A stretch of 62,997 nucleotides of DNA from Archaeoglobales archaeon (GTDB lineage Archaea > Halobacteriota > Archaeoglobi > Archaeoglobales > Archaeoglobaceae): positions 1 to 62,997 of the forward strand of contig JASFYH010000009.1 of assembly GCA_030055595.1 (NCBI GenBank), written 5' to 3'. Under the pieces are notes generated by a model. That model made no database searches. It was not told where the DNA came from and worked only from the letters and a program-made list of their open reading frames with translations. Made by a program: the position numbers and the translations under genes. Below are positions 1 through 8,995 of the stretch, piece by piece; within the stretch, counting starts at the first letter, position 1; each line of letters starts with the position of its first letter.

Positions 1-1896
1 GCTAAGAGCCTTGGATTCCCAGTTGTGATGAAAGTCAATGGAATTCTGCATAAGAGCGATGTCGGTGGAGTGATTTTGAACTTAAAGACAGAAGAAGAAG
101 TGAGGAACGCCTTCAGAAGGCTTTCAGCAATTGAAGGTGCCAGGGGTGTTAACGTTCAGCCACAGCTTTCTGGCATCGAGCTGATCATAGGCTCAGCGGA
201 GAACGAGCAGTTTGGAAGCTATTTGATGTTTGGTCTTGGCGGGGTTTTTGTTGAAGTCCTGAGAGATGTTTCCTTCAGGCTCATTCCTTTGAGTAGAGAA
301 GAGGCTTATGAGATGATTAGAGAGATCAAGGGCTACAAGATCCTTGAAGGCTACAGAGGCTTCAAAGCCAATGTCTCTGCGGTGGTTGATCTTTTGCTTA
401 AGGTTAGCGAGATCGTTGAGAATGAGAGCATTGTTGAGATGGATCTCAATCCGGTTTTTGCGAACGAGAATGGTTGCTTTGTCGCTGACGCAAGGATTGT
501 TAAGGGCAAGCGAAGGAGTTTTGATTGCGAAGCGAGGGACATAAGCTTCTTCTTCACTCCTCGCAGTGTTGCGGTCGTTGGAGCTTCGAGAACGCCGGGT
601 AAGCCCGGGAACAATATTGTTTGGAATTTAAAAAGTATGGGATATCCCGGGAAGATCTATCCTGTGAACGTCTCTGCAGAGGAAATTCATGGCTATAAAT
701 GCTATAAGAGTGTAAAAGAGATCCCTGAAGAAATAGATTTGGCAATAATTGCAGTCCCTTCAAAAAATGCGGTAGAAGTTGTCGAAGAGTGTGCTGAAAA
801 AGGGGCAAAAGGGCTTGTGGTTATAAGCGGTGGATTTGCGGAAGGCTGGGAGAAAGGAAAGGAGCTTGAAGAAGAGATCGTTAGAATTGCAAGAAGTAGA
901 GGGATGATGATCATAGGTCCAAATACGATGGGAGTCCTCGATCCAAGAACGAGGTTTACTTCATTTTTCTCTCCCTTTATCTCGATGGTGACTTTAAAGC
1001 CCGGCAATATCGGCGTAATCGCCCAAAGTGGGGCTTTTGCAAACTTTATGATCATTTCTCTGCACCACGTAGGCATAAGCAAGTCAATAGCCATTGGAAA
1101 CAAAGCGGACGTAAACGAGCTTGACGCATTAGAATTCTTGCTGAAAGACGAGCATACCAAAGTAATCGCAATGTATCTCGAAGGCTTTGTGAATGGCAGG
1201 AAGCTATTTGAGACGCTTAGGAGAGCAAAGAAGCCGGTGGTGATCTTAAAATCCGGAAGAACTGAAGCGGGAAAAAGAAGTGCTTTGAGCCACACAGCCT
1301 CGATCTCAACTGGTGATGAGCTCTTCGACTCGATCTGCAGGCAGGCGGGAGCATTAAAAGTTAATGACTACGAAGAGCTTGCAGACACAGTAAAAGCTCT
1401 TGCATTGTCTCCAATTCCAAAAGGAGACAGAATCGGAGTGATCCAACCTTCAGGAGCGGAGTGCGTTATATCTGCGGATGCGGTTGTCGAGGCGGGTTTA
1501 AGACTGGCAAAATTCTCGGAAAAGACTCTCGAAAAACTATACGAATTGGCTCCAGAGTGGCATACGATCAACAATCCGATCGATCTTTATCCGCTACTCG
1601 AAAGATCTGGTGATGAAGTGATCTTTGAGGTTATAAGACTTCTATGCGAAGACCAAAAGGTAGATGCGGTCATTTCAGGGATTTTCATCCCAAGTATATT
1701 CGGCAGAGAGCTGAATTTGAGCTGGATAAAGCAATATAGGAAGCCAGTTCTTATTACGCTAAAGGACGACTTGATTCCGGTCAAGGAAATTAAACTAAAG
1801 ATCGAGGAGGAATTTCCAGTTTATCCTACCCCAGAGAGGGCGGTGAGGGCAATTAAAAACATGCTTCGATTCCAGCATTTATCTGGAGAGACTTGA
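1..1896 (+). CDS. Acyl-CoA synthetase, ADP-forming (beta-alpha fusion), 5' end outside the window
   Basis: The reading frame is open from base 1, so the N-terminus lies upstream; an internal ATG at 25 is not the start. The first ~180 residues are the end of an ATP-grasp (beta) domain with a HKSDVGGV motif. A CoA-binding Rossmann domain follows (SVAVVGASRTPGKPGN) and then succinyl-CoA-ligase-like domains. The His in ALSHTAS (codon 1291-1293) is the expected phosphohistidine. Family knowledge: these enzymes convert acyl-CoA, ADP and Pi to the free acid, CoA and ATP, and so conserve energy from organic acid oxidation in archaea. The beta domain precedes alpha here. The substrate (acetate, branched-chain or aromatic acids) cannot be read from the sequence. 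Confidence 0.9.
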   Translation, partial: AKSLGFPVVMKVNGILHKSDVGGVILNLKTEEEVRNAFRRLSAIEGARGVNVQPQLSGIELIIGSAENEQFGSYLMFGLGGVFVEVLRDVSFRLIPLSREEAYEMIREIKGYKILEGYRGFKANVSAVVDLLLKVSEIVENESIVEMDLNPVFANENGCFVADARIVKGKRRSFDCEARDISFFFTPRSVAVVGASRTPGKPGNNIVWNLKSMGYPGKIYPVNVSAEEIHGYKCYKSVKEIPEEIDLAIIAVPSKNAVEVVEECAEKGAKGLVVISGGFAEGWEKGKELEEEIVRIARSRGMMIIGPNTMGVLDPRTRFTSFFSPFISMVTLKPGNIGVIAQSGAFANFMIISLHHVGISKSIAIGNKADVNELDALEFLLKDEHTKVIAMYLEGFVNGRKLFETLRRAKKPVVILKSGRTEAGKRSALSHTASISTGDELFDSICRQAGALKVNDYEELADTVKALALSPIPKGDRIGVIQPSGAECVISADAVVEAGLRLAKFSEKTLEKLYELAPEWHTINNPIDLYPLLERSGDEVIFEVIRLLCEDQKVDAVISGIFIPSIFGRELNLSWIKQYRKPVLITLKDDLIPVKEIKLKIEEEFPVYPTPERAVRAIKNMLRFQHLSGET

Positions 1897-1955
1897 ATTC
1901 TAATTTTGGCTTAGAAGACCAAAAAACTTAATAATGACTTTAGCCAACATGAGCT

Positions 1956-2693
1956 ATGGAGTGGTATTGGATCGGTTTGGTAATTATATTGCTGATCTTT
2001 TTGGCTTCGTCAATAAGGATCGTGAAGGAGTATGAAAGAGGCGTAATTTTCAGGCTTGGAAGACTTATCGGAGCTAAGGGGCCTGGGTTATTCTTTATAA
2101 TTCCGATCTTGGACAAAATGGTAATAGTGGATCTTAGAACGGTTACATATGACGTTCCCGCACAAGAAGTTGTTACAAAGGACAATGTTACGGTAAAGGT
2201 GAATGCGGTCGTTTACTATAGGGTTATTGATCCCGCAAAGGCGGTAACAGAAGTCTTCAATTATATGTATGCCACCGCTCAGATTGCTCAGACGACGTTA
2301 AGAAGCATAATAGGTCAGGCAGAGCTTGATGAAGTGCTATCGGAAAGAGAGAAGCTGAACATAAAGCTTCAGCAGATCATAGACGAGGCAACAAATCCAT
2401 GGGGGATCAAGGTGACAGCGGTCGAGATCAAAGACGTCGAATTGCCAGAAGAGATGCGCAGAGTAATGGCAATGCAAGCGGAGGCAGAGAGGGAGAGAAG
2501 ATCCAAGATCATCAGAGCGGAGGGAGAATATCAGGCTTCTATGAGACTAAAAGAGGCTGCAGACGTTCTGGCACAAAGCGAGGGGGCTTTGTTCCTTAGA
2601 TACCTGCAAACTCTTAGCGACGTCGCAGCAGAGAAGAACACAACGATCGTGATCCCCGTGCCTGTTGAACTGCTTAAGATCTACAAAAAATAA
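1956..2693 (+). CDS. Stomatin/prohibitin-like SPFH (band 7) membrane protein
   Basis: 245 residues. One N-terminal membrane segment (about residues 4-20) is followed by the SPFH domain ([36 protein letters not shown]) and a charged helical region with [16 protein letters not shown], the typical stomatin oligomerisation helix. A TATA-like cttaataa lies about 30 bp upstream of the ATG. Stomatins scaffold membrane microdomains and often pair with an NfeD-family protein or a membrane serine protease. No such partner is adjacent here; prs follows after 19 bp on the same strand. Family assignment is strong, cellular role unknown. Confidence 0.92.
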   Translation: MEWYWIGLVIILLIFLASSIRIVKEYERGVIFRLGRLIGAKGPGLFFIIPILDKMVIVDLRTVTYDVPAQEVVTKDNVTVKVNAVVYYRVIDPAKAVTEVFNYMYATAQIAQTTLRSIIGQAELDEVLSEREKLNIKLQQIIDEATNPWGIKVTAVEIKDVELPEEMRRVMAMQAEAERERRSKIIRAEGEYQASMRLKEAADVLAQSEGALFLRYLQTLSDVAAEKNTTIVIPVPVELLKIYKK

Positions 2694-2712
2694 ATAACTC
2701 CCGCATTTTTTT

Positions 2713-3549
2713 ATGGATCTCGTAATTTGTCCCTCCTCGCCATTACTCGGGAAAAAGATCTCTGAAAGCCTCGGTATAAAAATTGCGAACGTTCAATACA
2801 AAAGATTTCCTGATGGTGAACTTTACGTCAGAGTTGAAAGCAATGAAAATAGCCACTTAATTATTGGGAGCCTTGTTTCCGCTGAGGACGTAATTTTAAT
2901 GGATCTGCTTTTCGACGCCCTGAAGGGGGAAGTATTGCCCATAATTCCCTATATGGGATATGCAAGGCAGGATCGTGAGTTTTTGCATGGAGAAGCGGTT
3001 AGTATAAGAGCAATTGCTAAGATCATCGAAGAGAGGGCGGATATAGTAATTACTGTTAACATTCACAGCAATAAAGCAAAAGAGAGCTTTAAAAAGCTGA
3101 TAGATCTTGATGCAATGCCACTAATCGGAGAGCATTTCAGAGAAAAGGAAATAATTATGGTTTCTCCCGATAAGGGCTCTGCAGAACGTGTTAAAGTTGC
3201 GGCAAAGGTTGCAAACTGCGATTGGGACTGGCTTGAAAAGAAAAGAATTGATGCTCAGACTGTCGAAATCGCTCCCAAAAACATAGATGTTGAGGGAAAA
3301 AATGTGTTGATCGTTGACGACATAATCTCGACTGGTGGAACAGTCATTGAAGCTACCAAAAGGCTATATGAGCTTGGAGCAAAAAAGGTTGAGAGTGCCT
3401 GCGTTCATGCGGTGCTTGCTGAATTTGCAGCCGTAAAACTTTTCTCAGCAGGCATAGCGGAGATCACAGCTACAGACACAATTGAAAAGATCTTTTCAAA
3501 GATCAGCGTTGCAGAGATTCTCTCGCAGAAGATCAGAGAGGTTTCTTAG
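2713..3549 (+). CDS. prs: Ribose-phosphate pyrophosphokinase (PRPP synthetase), complete copy
   Basis: 278 residues, normal for archaeal PRPP synthetases. It makes PRPP from ribose 5-phosphate and ATP for nucleotide, histidine and tryptophan synthesis. Visible motifs: PYMGYARQDREF (ATP/ribose-phosphate loop), VTVNIHS, SPDKGSAERV and the PRPP-binding loop VLIVDDIISTGGT. This copy has the complete N-terminus (MDLVICPSSPLLGKK). Its stop codon overlaps, in convergent orientation, the stop of the restriction gene (3546-3549). A second, 5'-truncated copy lies at 5812-6591. From 3348 onward the two copies are almost identical, while upstream they are clearly diverged. Confidence 0.96.
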   Translation: MDLVICPSSPLLGKKISESLGIKIANVQYKRFPDGELYVRVESNENSHLIIGSLVSAEDVILMDLLFDALKGEVLPIIPYMGYARQDREFLHGEAVSIRAIAKIIEERADIVITVNIHSNKAKESFKKLIDLDAMPLIGEHFREKEIIMVSPDKGSAERVKVAAKVANCDWDWLEKKRIDAQTVEIAPKNIDVEGKNVLIVDDIISTGGTVIEATKRLYELGAKKVESACVHAVLAEFAAVKLFSAGIAEITATDTIEKIFSKISVAEILSQKIREVS

Positions 3550-3597
3550 AGCTTCAGTATTTGTAAAAATTTTTTCCAGTCTTCCTTTCTCCATTTT
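3348..3597 (+). repeat. Direct repeat, left copy (prs 3' end plus restriction-gene tail)
   Basis: These 250 nt match 6390-6639 (offset 3042) with two differences (3471 T/C and 3490 A/G). The tract holds the last ~67 codons of prs and 48 nt beyond its stop, which encode in antisense the last 16 residues of the restriction enzyme. Immediately upstream of 3348 the copies differ at many third codon positions; immediately downstream of 3597 they share almost nothing. The sharp edges suggest gene conversion or recombination between the two prs copies after the R-M genes were in place. Confidence 0.95.
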
Positions 3598-4517
3598 AGC
3601 TCACTTATTGGCACGATATACCTTTCTTCTCTCACTACGCCGAGATATGGTAGATTTACTCCTTCCTTTATAGTTTCATAATCTGCGGTTTGAAAATATC
3701 CACATACAAAGCCTTTGAGTTCTGTTTGAATTTCACCACATTTAAATTCACGAACTCTATTCTTTATCTTTTCAAGATAAACTGAAAAGGTTTTGTCATC
3801 CTCAGGAATTCTATTTTCTGCAAACTCAAGAAGTCTTGTAAACCCACAAACTTCTATAAAGAATTGAATAATTGGTTGTTGAGGCACTTTGCACTTTACC
3901 ATTATTCCATAGTCGTATCCTTTATCCGCTTCAGCCCAAATTCCCGCAAGTGTCGGTGAAGTTTTAATACTAACATTTTTTTCTGCGTTGAGTAGATCAT
4001 TCCTGAATTTTTCGATTTCTGGAGAGATTTTCCAGTCCAACTCAACATTTATCTTAAAATTACTTTCAAAATACTTCTTTACGAACACTTCGCCGAGTTT
4101 CCCAACAAATTGATCGACCAAGATCGACTCGAAAGTTCTCCTTCTCTCTCTAAAGCCTTTTTGTGTTATAGTTGCCCTACTTCCTCCACCAAACATTTCA
4201 TATGTCATCTCTATACAGAATATCAATAATCTAATAACATCCACATCGTCAAGCCTTAGAAGTAAAGTATTTGGAACTAATTTTTTGTAGATCCAATCCT
4301 CAAGTCTCTCCAAGTTTATCCTAAAATCTCTATTTTTCTCTTCCAAAACATTAAAATCGTTGCTACGACATGCGGAAAGTATTAGATCTGCAAGCTCTTC
4401 TTTATCAAAATACATTCCGCATTTTTCTGAAATCTCATAACGAAGAGAATTTATGTAATCGGAAAGCCTTTCTCTGAATTTACTTGGACTTTTAAGCTCA
4501 GCTTTAGAAATCCACAT
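3546..4517 (-). CDS. Probable type II restriction endonuclease (PD-(D/E)xK-like)
   Basis: 323 residues, 4 nt downstream of the DNA methyltransferase gene on the same strand, the usual layout of a type II R-M pair. I do not recognise the specificity. A candidate nuclease core is visible: GKLGE (Glu143), VELD (Asp161) and VSIKT (Lys185), compatible with a PD-(D/E)xK fold in which the Ser-x-Lys element replaces (D/E)-x-K. That is inference from motif spacing. A CfrBI-type enzyme would be one candidate to test. The stop codon and last residues lie in sequence shared with the prs repeat, and the stop overlaps the prs stop. The gene is AT-rich and looks acquired. No frameshift is visible, so it may be active. 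Confidence 0.7.
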   Translation of the reverse strand: MWISKAELKSPSKFRERLSDYINSLRYEISEKCGMYFDKEELADLILSACRSNDFNVLEEKNRDFRINLERLEDWIYKKLVPNTLLLRLDDVDVIRLLIFCIEMTYEMFGGGSRATITQKGFRERRRTFESILVDQFVGKLGEVFVKKYFESNFKINVELDWKISPEIEKFRNDLLNAEKNVSIKTSPTLAGIWAEADKGYDYGIMVKCKVPQQPIIQFFIEVCGFTRLLEFAENRIPEDDKTFSVYLEKIKNRVREFKCGEIQTELKGFVCGYFQTADYETIKEGVNLPYLGVVREERYIVPISELKWRKEDWKKFLQILKL

Positions 4518-4521
4518 ACTC

Positions 4522-5763
4522 TCATTTTCGAAGAACTACTAAATGTTCCGTTTTCATCCTACTATCTCTAATTCCAGAAGCGGGATTAACAGGAGACTCA
4601 AACATAACTCTCGCAACAATTTGATCTATGTAGGTTATTTCATGCTTCCATCCGAGCTCTGTTAGATGTTCAACGATGATCTCATCGATCGGAACTTTCA
4701 TCGTCCTTATTTTTGCTTGTCCGACAAATATGCACATGAAATCCTCGATCTTTTCGCCAAGCTTTTCAAATGCTCCGAGAATTGCATAAAAGTATTGATC
4801 GTACAATTTTAGAAGATGTTCTTCCTTGATCCTATCCCTAAACTCATGAAAAGTTGGAGAACGGACTTCTATTTTGTTTATTTTTCGATAGGGGATTTCC
4901 TTTTCACTCAGATTTCGAATAAATTCCTCCGAATACCCAAGCCAGAAAAGTTCAAGCTTTGTAGATCGTATATATTCCTGTGCTTGTAGATATGGCGGGG
5001 AAGTTATGAGAAGATCCGCTTCTTTTTCAAGTTTCGTCTCGAGGGTGTCTATTCCTGCTCGGACCTCGAAATTCACATCTTTTGGTTTCATTCTATTGTA
5101 TTCTACGATCTTCTTCAAAAGGATCCTAATTTCTTCCTCGAGCATACTATAAAATTTTTCTTTCCAGTTGCTCTTTAAAAGTTCCGTCACCTTCTTTTTC
5201 GAGTATTTTGATCTGTAAAGTTTATGCACTTTCTCGTCCGCATAAGAAAAATACTTCGTAACTTTCATAAGTGGAACTAATAAAGCATATTTCAACTCCC
5301 CCTCAAGCTCATGAGCATGGCCCCAACTCTTAGACAGAACTTCTATAAATTCTTCCGGAAACCAATATTCTAAATTCGACCATCTTGGTAAGAATTCCGA
5401 CGAGCATTTTTTAATCTCTGAAATAAATTCGTAAAGGTTTATGTCAATCTGCTTTGAGGTTGCGGTGTCGTGTAGAACTTTGATTATCGGATTTAAATCC
5501 CAGATCTCATAATCGTTTCCATAAACTCTCGCTACAACGCCTGTGGTTCCGTAGCCAGCGAATGGATCAAAAACTTTCATCTTAGGATTAGCATATTTTT
5601 TTAAAACATAAGCTATCACTTGTGGAATGAACTTTGCGGGATACTTGTATATAGCAAAAGTAGCATAAGTTGTGCTGGGAATCTCAGGCACTGAATTTCT
5701 AAAAAGAATTTTAACTTTCCTTTCTTCTTCGTCCTGATTTAACTTTGTCTGTCGAAATTGCAC
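4522..5763 (-). CDS. Type II DNA methyltransferase, probably N4-cytosine
   Basis: 413 residues from a GTG at 5763. A TATA-like atttaaaaaa lies about 25 bp upstream of that GTG, favouring a leaderless start. The frame stays open to 5898, but the extra residues would be antisense to the prs copy and are unlikely to be translated; TTG at 5802 is another option. Motif I (FDPFAGYGTTG, about residue 65) precedes the catalytic motif IV (TSPPY, about residue 254). That order is the gamma class, and TSPPY favours m4C, though m6A cannot be excluded. It protects DNA from the restriction enzyme encoded 4 nt downstream. A large target-recognition region lies between the motifs. Confidence 0.88.
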   Translation of the reverse strand: MQFRQTKLNQDEEERKVKILFRNSVPEIPSTTYATFAIYKYPAKFIPQVIAYVLKKYANPKMKVFDPFAGYGTTGVVARVYGNDYEIWDLNPIIKVLHDTATSKQIDINLYEFISEIKKCSSEFLPRWSNLEYWFPEEFIEVLSKSWGHAHELEGELKYALLVPLMKVTKYFSYADEKVHKLYRSKYSKKKVTELLKSNWKEKFYSMLEEEIRILLKKIVEYNRMKPKDVNFEVRAGIDTLETKLEKEADLLITSPPYLQAQEYIRSTKLELFWLGYSEEFIRNLSEKEIPYRKINKIEVRSPTFHEFRDRIKEEHLLKLYDQYFYAILGAFEKLGEKIEDFMCIFVGQAKIRTMKVPIDEIIVEHLTELGWKHEITYIDQIVARVMFESPVNPASGIRDSRMKTEHLVVLRK

Positions 5764-5811
5764 ATATATTAACTTACTGAGATTTTTTAAATTTTTCTCC
5801 AAAAAATTTTC

Positions 5812-6591
5812 ATTGGAGCAAAGATTGCGAATGTTCAATACAAGAGATTTCCAGATGGCGAATTTTACGTTAGAGTGGATAGCGAAGAAGACACGCACGT
5901 GGTGGTTGGAAGCTTAAATTCAAGCAATGACATAATCCTGCTTAATCTGCTTTTTGATGCCTTGAAGGGCGATGTTATAGCGGTCATACCATACATGGGA
6001 TATGCAAGGCAAGATAGGGAATTTCTGAAAGGAGAAGCGGTAAGCATAAGGGCAATTGCAAAGATAATCGAGGAAAGAGCGGGACGTGTGCTTACTGTCA
6101 ATATTCACAGCATTAAAGCGAAAGAGAACTTCAAGAAGTTAATAGACGTAGATGCGATGCCATTAATCGGCAAGCACTTTAAAGACAAAAATATCGTAAT
6201 GATTTCTCCAGACAAGGGTTCCGCTGAAAGGGTTAAAGTTGCTGCAAGAGTTGCAAATTGCGAGTGGGATTGGCTTGAGAAGAAGAGAATTGATGCTCAG
6301 ACTGTTGAGATAACTCCAAAGAATCTCGATATAGATGGGAAAAAAGTTGTTATCGTAGACGATATAATCTCAACTGGCGGAACAGTTGTTGAAGCTACCA
6401 AAAGGCTATATGAGCTTGGAGCAAAAAAGGTTGAGAGTGCCTGCGTTCATGCGGTGCTTGCTGAATTTGCAGCCGTAAAACTTTTCTCAGCAGGCATAGC
6501 GGAGATCACAGCCACAGACACAATTGAAAAGGTCTTTTCAAAGATCAGCGTTGCAGAGATTCTCTCGCAGAAGATCAGAGAGGTTTCTTAG
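5812..6591 (+). pseudogene. Second PRPP synthetase copy, truncated at the 5' end
   Basis: Homology to prs starts at about 5815 (GAKIANVQYKRF), so the first ~22 residues of the complete copy, including the N-terminal beta strand, are missing. An in-frame stop lies at 5788-5790. The only starts left are a non-standard ATT (5812) or an internal GTG at 5875. The rest of the frame is intact to the stop at 6591, with PDKGSAERV and IVDDIISTGGT preserved. Differences from the complete copy upstream of 6390 are mostly at third codon positions, so this sequence evolved under selection before being truncated. Most likely it is now a non-functional repeat arm of the inserted R-M genes. Confidence 0.8.
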
Positions 6592-6639
6592 AGCTTCAGT
6601 ATTTGTAAAAATTTTTTCCAGTCTTCCTTTCTCCATTTT
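6390..6639 (+). repeat. Direct repeat, right copy (prs 3' end plus orphan restriction-gene tail)
   Basis: Right arm of the 250-nt near-identical repeat (left arm 3348-3597). After the prs-copy stop at 6591, positions 6592-6639 duplicate the last 16 codons of the restriction gene in antisense, although no restriction gene is present here. Sequence native to the moaB side resumes at 6640. Recombination between the two arms would delete 3042 bp, remove both R-M genes and leave one full-length prs followed by this 48-nt scar. Confidence 0.95.
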
Positions 6640-6651
6640 GGCTTCAAAAAA

Positions 6652-7161
6652 CTAAGCCAATCCCTTAGCGTGGCTCAGGATATGCTTCAGAGAGGCTTTT
6701 ATAATTTCCAAACCAAGCTGAACCGCTTTTTTTGACCCTGGAAGACAGAAGACGACCCTTCCATTTATTATACCCGCCGTGGCTCTTGAAAGAATAGCGG
6801 AATAACCAACTTCTTTGAAGCTCTGCATCCTGAAGATCTCTCCAAAGCCATCAATCTTCTTATCGAAAAGATCCTCAAGAGCTTCGATCGTAAGATCCTT
6901 TGGATTAAGTCCTGTTCCACCAGTAATAATACAAACATCTGCAGATCTCAAAACGTCAAAAACTGCGGATCTAATTTGAATTAGATCGTCTGAAACAAGT
7001 CGATAATCCAACACAGAACCCTTAAAAGCTTCAAAAATGGCCATTCCGGACTCATCATCCTCGGGAATATTTTTAATGCCCATTATAGAGCCGTATTTGT
7101 TGAATCTCGAAGTTGAAACGGTAATTATTGCAACCTTGTAATCAAATTCTCTCTCATGCAT
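6652..7161 (-). CDS. MoaB/Mog-family molybdopterin adenylyltransferase
   Basis: 169 residues from the ATG at 7161, which overlaps the fen stop codon (TAATG), indicating coupled translation; a GTG at 7170 would add three residues. Family motifs: VAIITVSTSR at the N-terminus and VCIITGGTGLNPKDLTIEAL, the molybdopterin-binding GGTG loop. A C-terminal FCLPGSKKAVQ matches the PGS element of MogA/MoaB. In archaea this protein adenylylates molybdopterin before insertion of tungsten or molybdenum, needed for tungsten oxidoreductases and formylmethanofuran dehydrogenase. It is transcribed downstream of fen with no obvious functional link. Confidence 0.9.
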   Translation of the reverse strand: MHEREFDYKVAIITVSTSRFNKYGSIMGIKNIPEDDESGMAIFEAFKGSVLDYRLVSDDLIQIRSAVFDVLRSADVCIITGGTGLNPKDLTIEALEDLFDKKIDGFGEIFRMQSFKEVGYSAILSRATAGIINGRVVFCLPGSKKAVQLGLEIIKASLKHILSHAKGLA

Positions 7162-8168
7162 TAGAACCACCTCTCCAGTGTGAATTGCGCCGGTTTTATT
7201 TTCAGCTTTTCCAGAGCTTTCTCGACTCTATCTTGGCTAAAATCGTGCTCTTCACAGAGCATTTCGATAACTTTTTCTTTTTCTGGTTCTCTGAATTCTA
7301 TCTTATAGCCATCAGTAACCTTCGGGTTCAGGAAAAAGTCTCGAATTGCCTCTAAATTTTCGATTTCGGAATTTAAGGCTTTTAATGCTCTAAAAATATC
7401 CCCATAGGTTTTAATATAGTTATAGGCTTTTTTAGCTCCAACTCCCTTAATCCCCTCGTTGTAATCTGTTCCGCAGAGAATTGCTATGTCAATAAGTTGT
7501 TCTCTCGTTATTCCAAGCTTCTTTAGATTATTCTCAAGGTTTATGATCTCGGGATTTATGTCAACGTAAACATTTTTTCTCGGTAACTTTCTCTTTCCAG
7601 TTATTGCAAGATTTCTAACGAGCTTTGGAGTGCCAAAAAGCAAAGAATCATAGTCTTGACTGCCCACAAGATCCGCATCACCTTTTTTAACCATATGAGC
7701 CGCCTGAGCTTCGCCCTCGCATGGAGCCTGAACAAAGGGGATCCCCATTAACTCAAGCAATCTTTGTGAGCTTTCAACTATGAACTCGTCAACCCTTGCA
7801 GAAGCCTGAGCATACTTCTTCGCATACCCTTCACCGCTTTCCACAGCAACCACCCATTTTTCTTCTGCCTCAGCTCTCCTCTTTTTTCTTTCTTCAATTT
7901 CCGCCTTTTTAAAATCTGGTGGTTCGCCGTCGAAGACGAAGATCGGTTTGATCCCAAGTTCAACCATGTTCGTAACTCTATAAAGAATACCTGAAAGGTG
8001 AGAAGTTATCCTTCCCTGAGAGTCCTTCAAAGGTGTTCCATCTGGCTGTCTTATGGTAGATATGAATTGGTAAAGTGTGTTGAAAGCATCTATTGCGATC
8101 TTCATGCCAGAAAGAGAGCTAAGTTCAATTTCATCTCTTTCAAGTAGATCCCCGATGTCCGCTCCCAT
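7161..8168 (-). CDS. fen: Flap endonuclease 1 (FEN-1/XPG family)
   Basis: 335 residues, typical of archaeal FEN-1, which removes 5' flaps during Okazaki fragment maturation and repair. The N-terminal nuclease domain starts GADIGDLL; acidic metal ligands occur in [45 protein letters not shown] and [14 protein letters not shown] (helix-hairpin-helix). The last eight residues, QFTLERWF, form a textbook PIP box for the PCNA clamp, so the C-terminus is complete. Divergent from the TatD-like gene, with an AT-rich gtttaaatca-type element upstream of the start. Confidence 0.97.
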   Translation of the reverse strand: MGADIGDLLERDEIELSSLSGMKIAIDAFNTLYQFISTIRQPDGTPLKDSQGRITSHLSGILYRVTNMVELGIKPIFVFDGEPPDFKKAEIEERKKRRAEAEEKWVVAVESGEGYAKKYAQASARVDEFIVESSQRLLELMGIPFVQAPCEGEAQAAHMVKKGDADLVGSQDYDSLLFGTPKLVRNLAITGKRKLPRKNVYVDINPEIINLENNLKKLGITREQLIDIAILCGTDYNEGIKGVGAKKAYNYIKTYGDIFRALKALNSEIENLEAIRDFFLNPKVTDGYKIEFREPEKEKVIEMLCEEHDFSQDRVEKALEKLKIKPAQFTLERWF

Positions 8169-8262
8169 AATTTAACTTTCGATCGATGATTTAAAGCTTT
8201 TTTACACAAAACAATTCAACTCAGAAACCGATCGATTTATTTTCCCAAGTAAGATCTACTTC

Positions 8263-8994
8263 ATGCTCTTCGATCCTCATGTCCACACCGAAGGTCTTGG
8301 ACTCTCAGATCTGAAGAAAATGCGAGAGTGCGGTATAACTCATATTTGCGATCTATACTTTTATCCCATAAAGCCATTGTTTCCGCAGACTCTGATAGAT
8401 GGATTTAGGAAACTCAGAGAATTTGAAAAATTTCGCTGTTCGTTAGCAGATCTGAAAATGATTCCCGCTGTTGGGATCCATCCAAGATCTATACCGCCCG
8501 ATTATGCCACTGTTTTAAATTTCCTCGGATCAAATGATTGGGATGCATTTGGAGAGATCGGGCTTGAAATAGCCAGTAAAGAAGAGATCGATGTTTTCGA
8601 AAAACAGCTAAAGTTGGCGATGGAAAAAGACGTTCCGTGTATAATTCACACCCCCGGAAAAAATAAACGAGAAATAACAATAAAGACTCTTGAAATTCTG
8701 GATAAATTGAACTTTCCTGAGGAATTAGCAGTAATAGACCACGTTAACTTTGAAAACCTCGATTTGGTAGCCAAAAGGGGTTTCTGGATCGGTCTGACGG
8801 TTCAAGAGGGGAAGCTCACTAAGGAGGAGGCAGTAGGAATTGTAGAGGAGATTGGAGAAGTTAAGTGCATACTGAATAGCGATGCGGGCTTTGGAAACAA
8901 TGTTCTGACCACAGTTGCTGAAACAGCAAAGCTCTTGGGTGACAAGGCGAAAAAGGTTTGTTTTGAGAATGCTAAGAAATTTCTGAGGGTCTAA
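8263..8994 (+). CDS. TatD-like metal-dependent hydrolase (archaeal amidohydrolase)
   Basis: 243 residues with the TIM-barrel metal ligands of the TatD/amidohydrolase superfamily: FDPHVHTEG at the N-terminus, [33 protein letters not shown] and LNSDAGFG. The archaeal branch (COG1099-like) lacks a defined substrate; TatD relatives are DNases or phosphodiesterases. It shares a 94-bp divergent intergenic region with fen and is followed after 1 bp by the dCMP deaminase gene, suggesting one transcript. Function beyond the superfamily level is inference. Confidence 0.85.
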   Translation: MLFDPHVHTEGLGLSDLKKMRECGITHICDLYFYPIKPLFPQTLIDGFRKLREFEKFRCSLADLKMIPAVGIHPRSIPPDYATVLNFLGSNDWDAFGEIGLEIASKEEIDVFEKQLKLAMEKDVPCIIHTPGKNKREITIKTLEILDKLNFPEELAVIDHVNFENLDLVAKRGFWIGLTVQEGKLTKEEAVGIVEEIGEVKCILNSDAGFGNNVLTTVAETAKLLGDKAKKVCFENAKKFLRV

Positions 8995-8995
8995 T

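Noticed and set aside
702-1295. Long minus-strand frame (about 197 codons) opposite the acyl-CoA synthetase
   Set aside because: Serine/phenylalanine-rich, no recognisable motif, and fully opposite a well-conserved gene.
5764-5898. N-terminal extension of the methyltransferase to 5898
   Set aside because: Most of these residues would be encoded antisense to the prs copy, and a promoter-like element lies inside this region.
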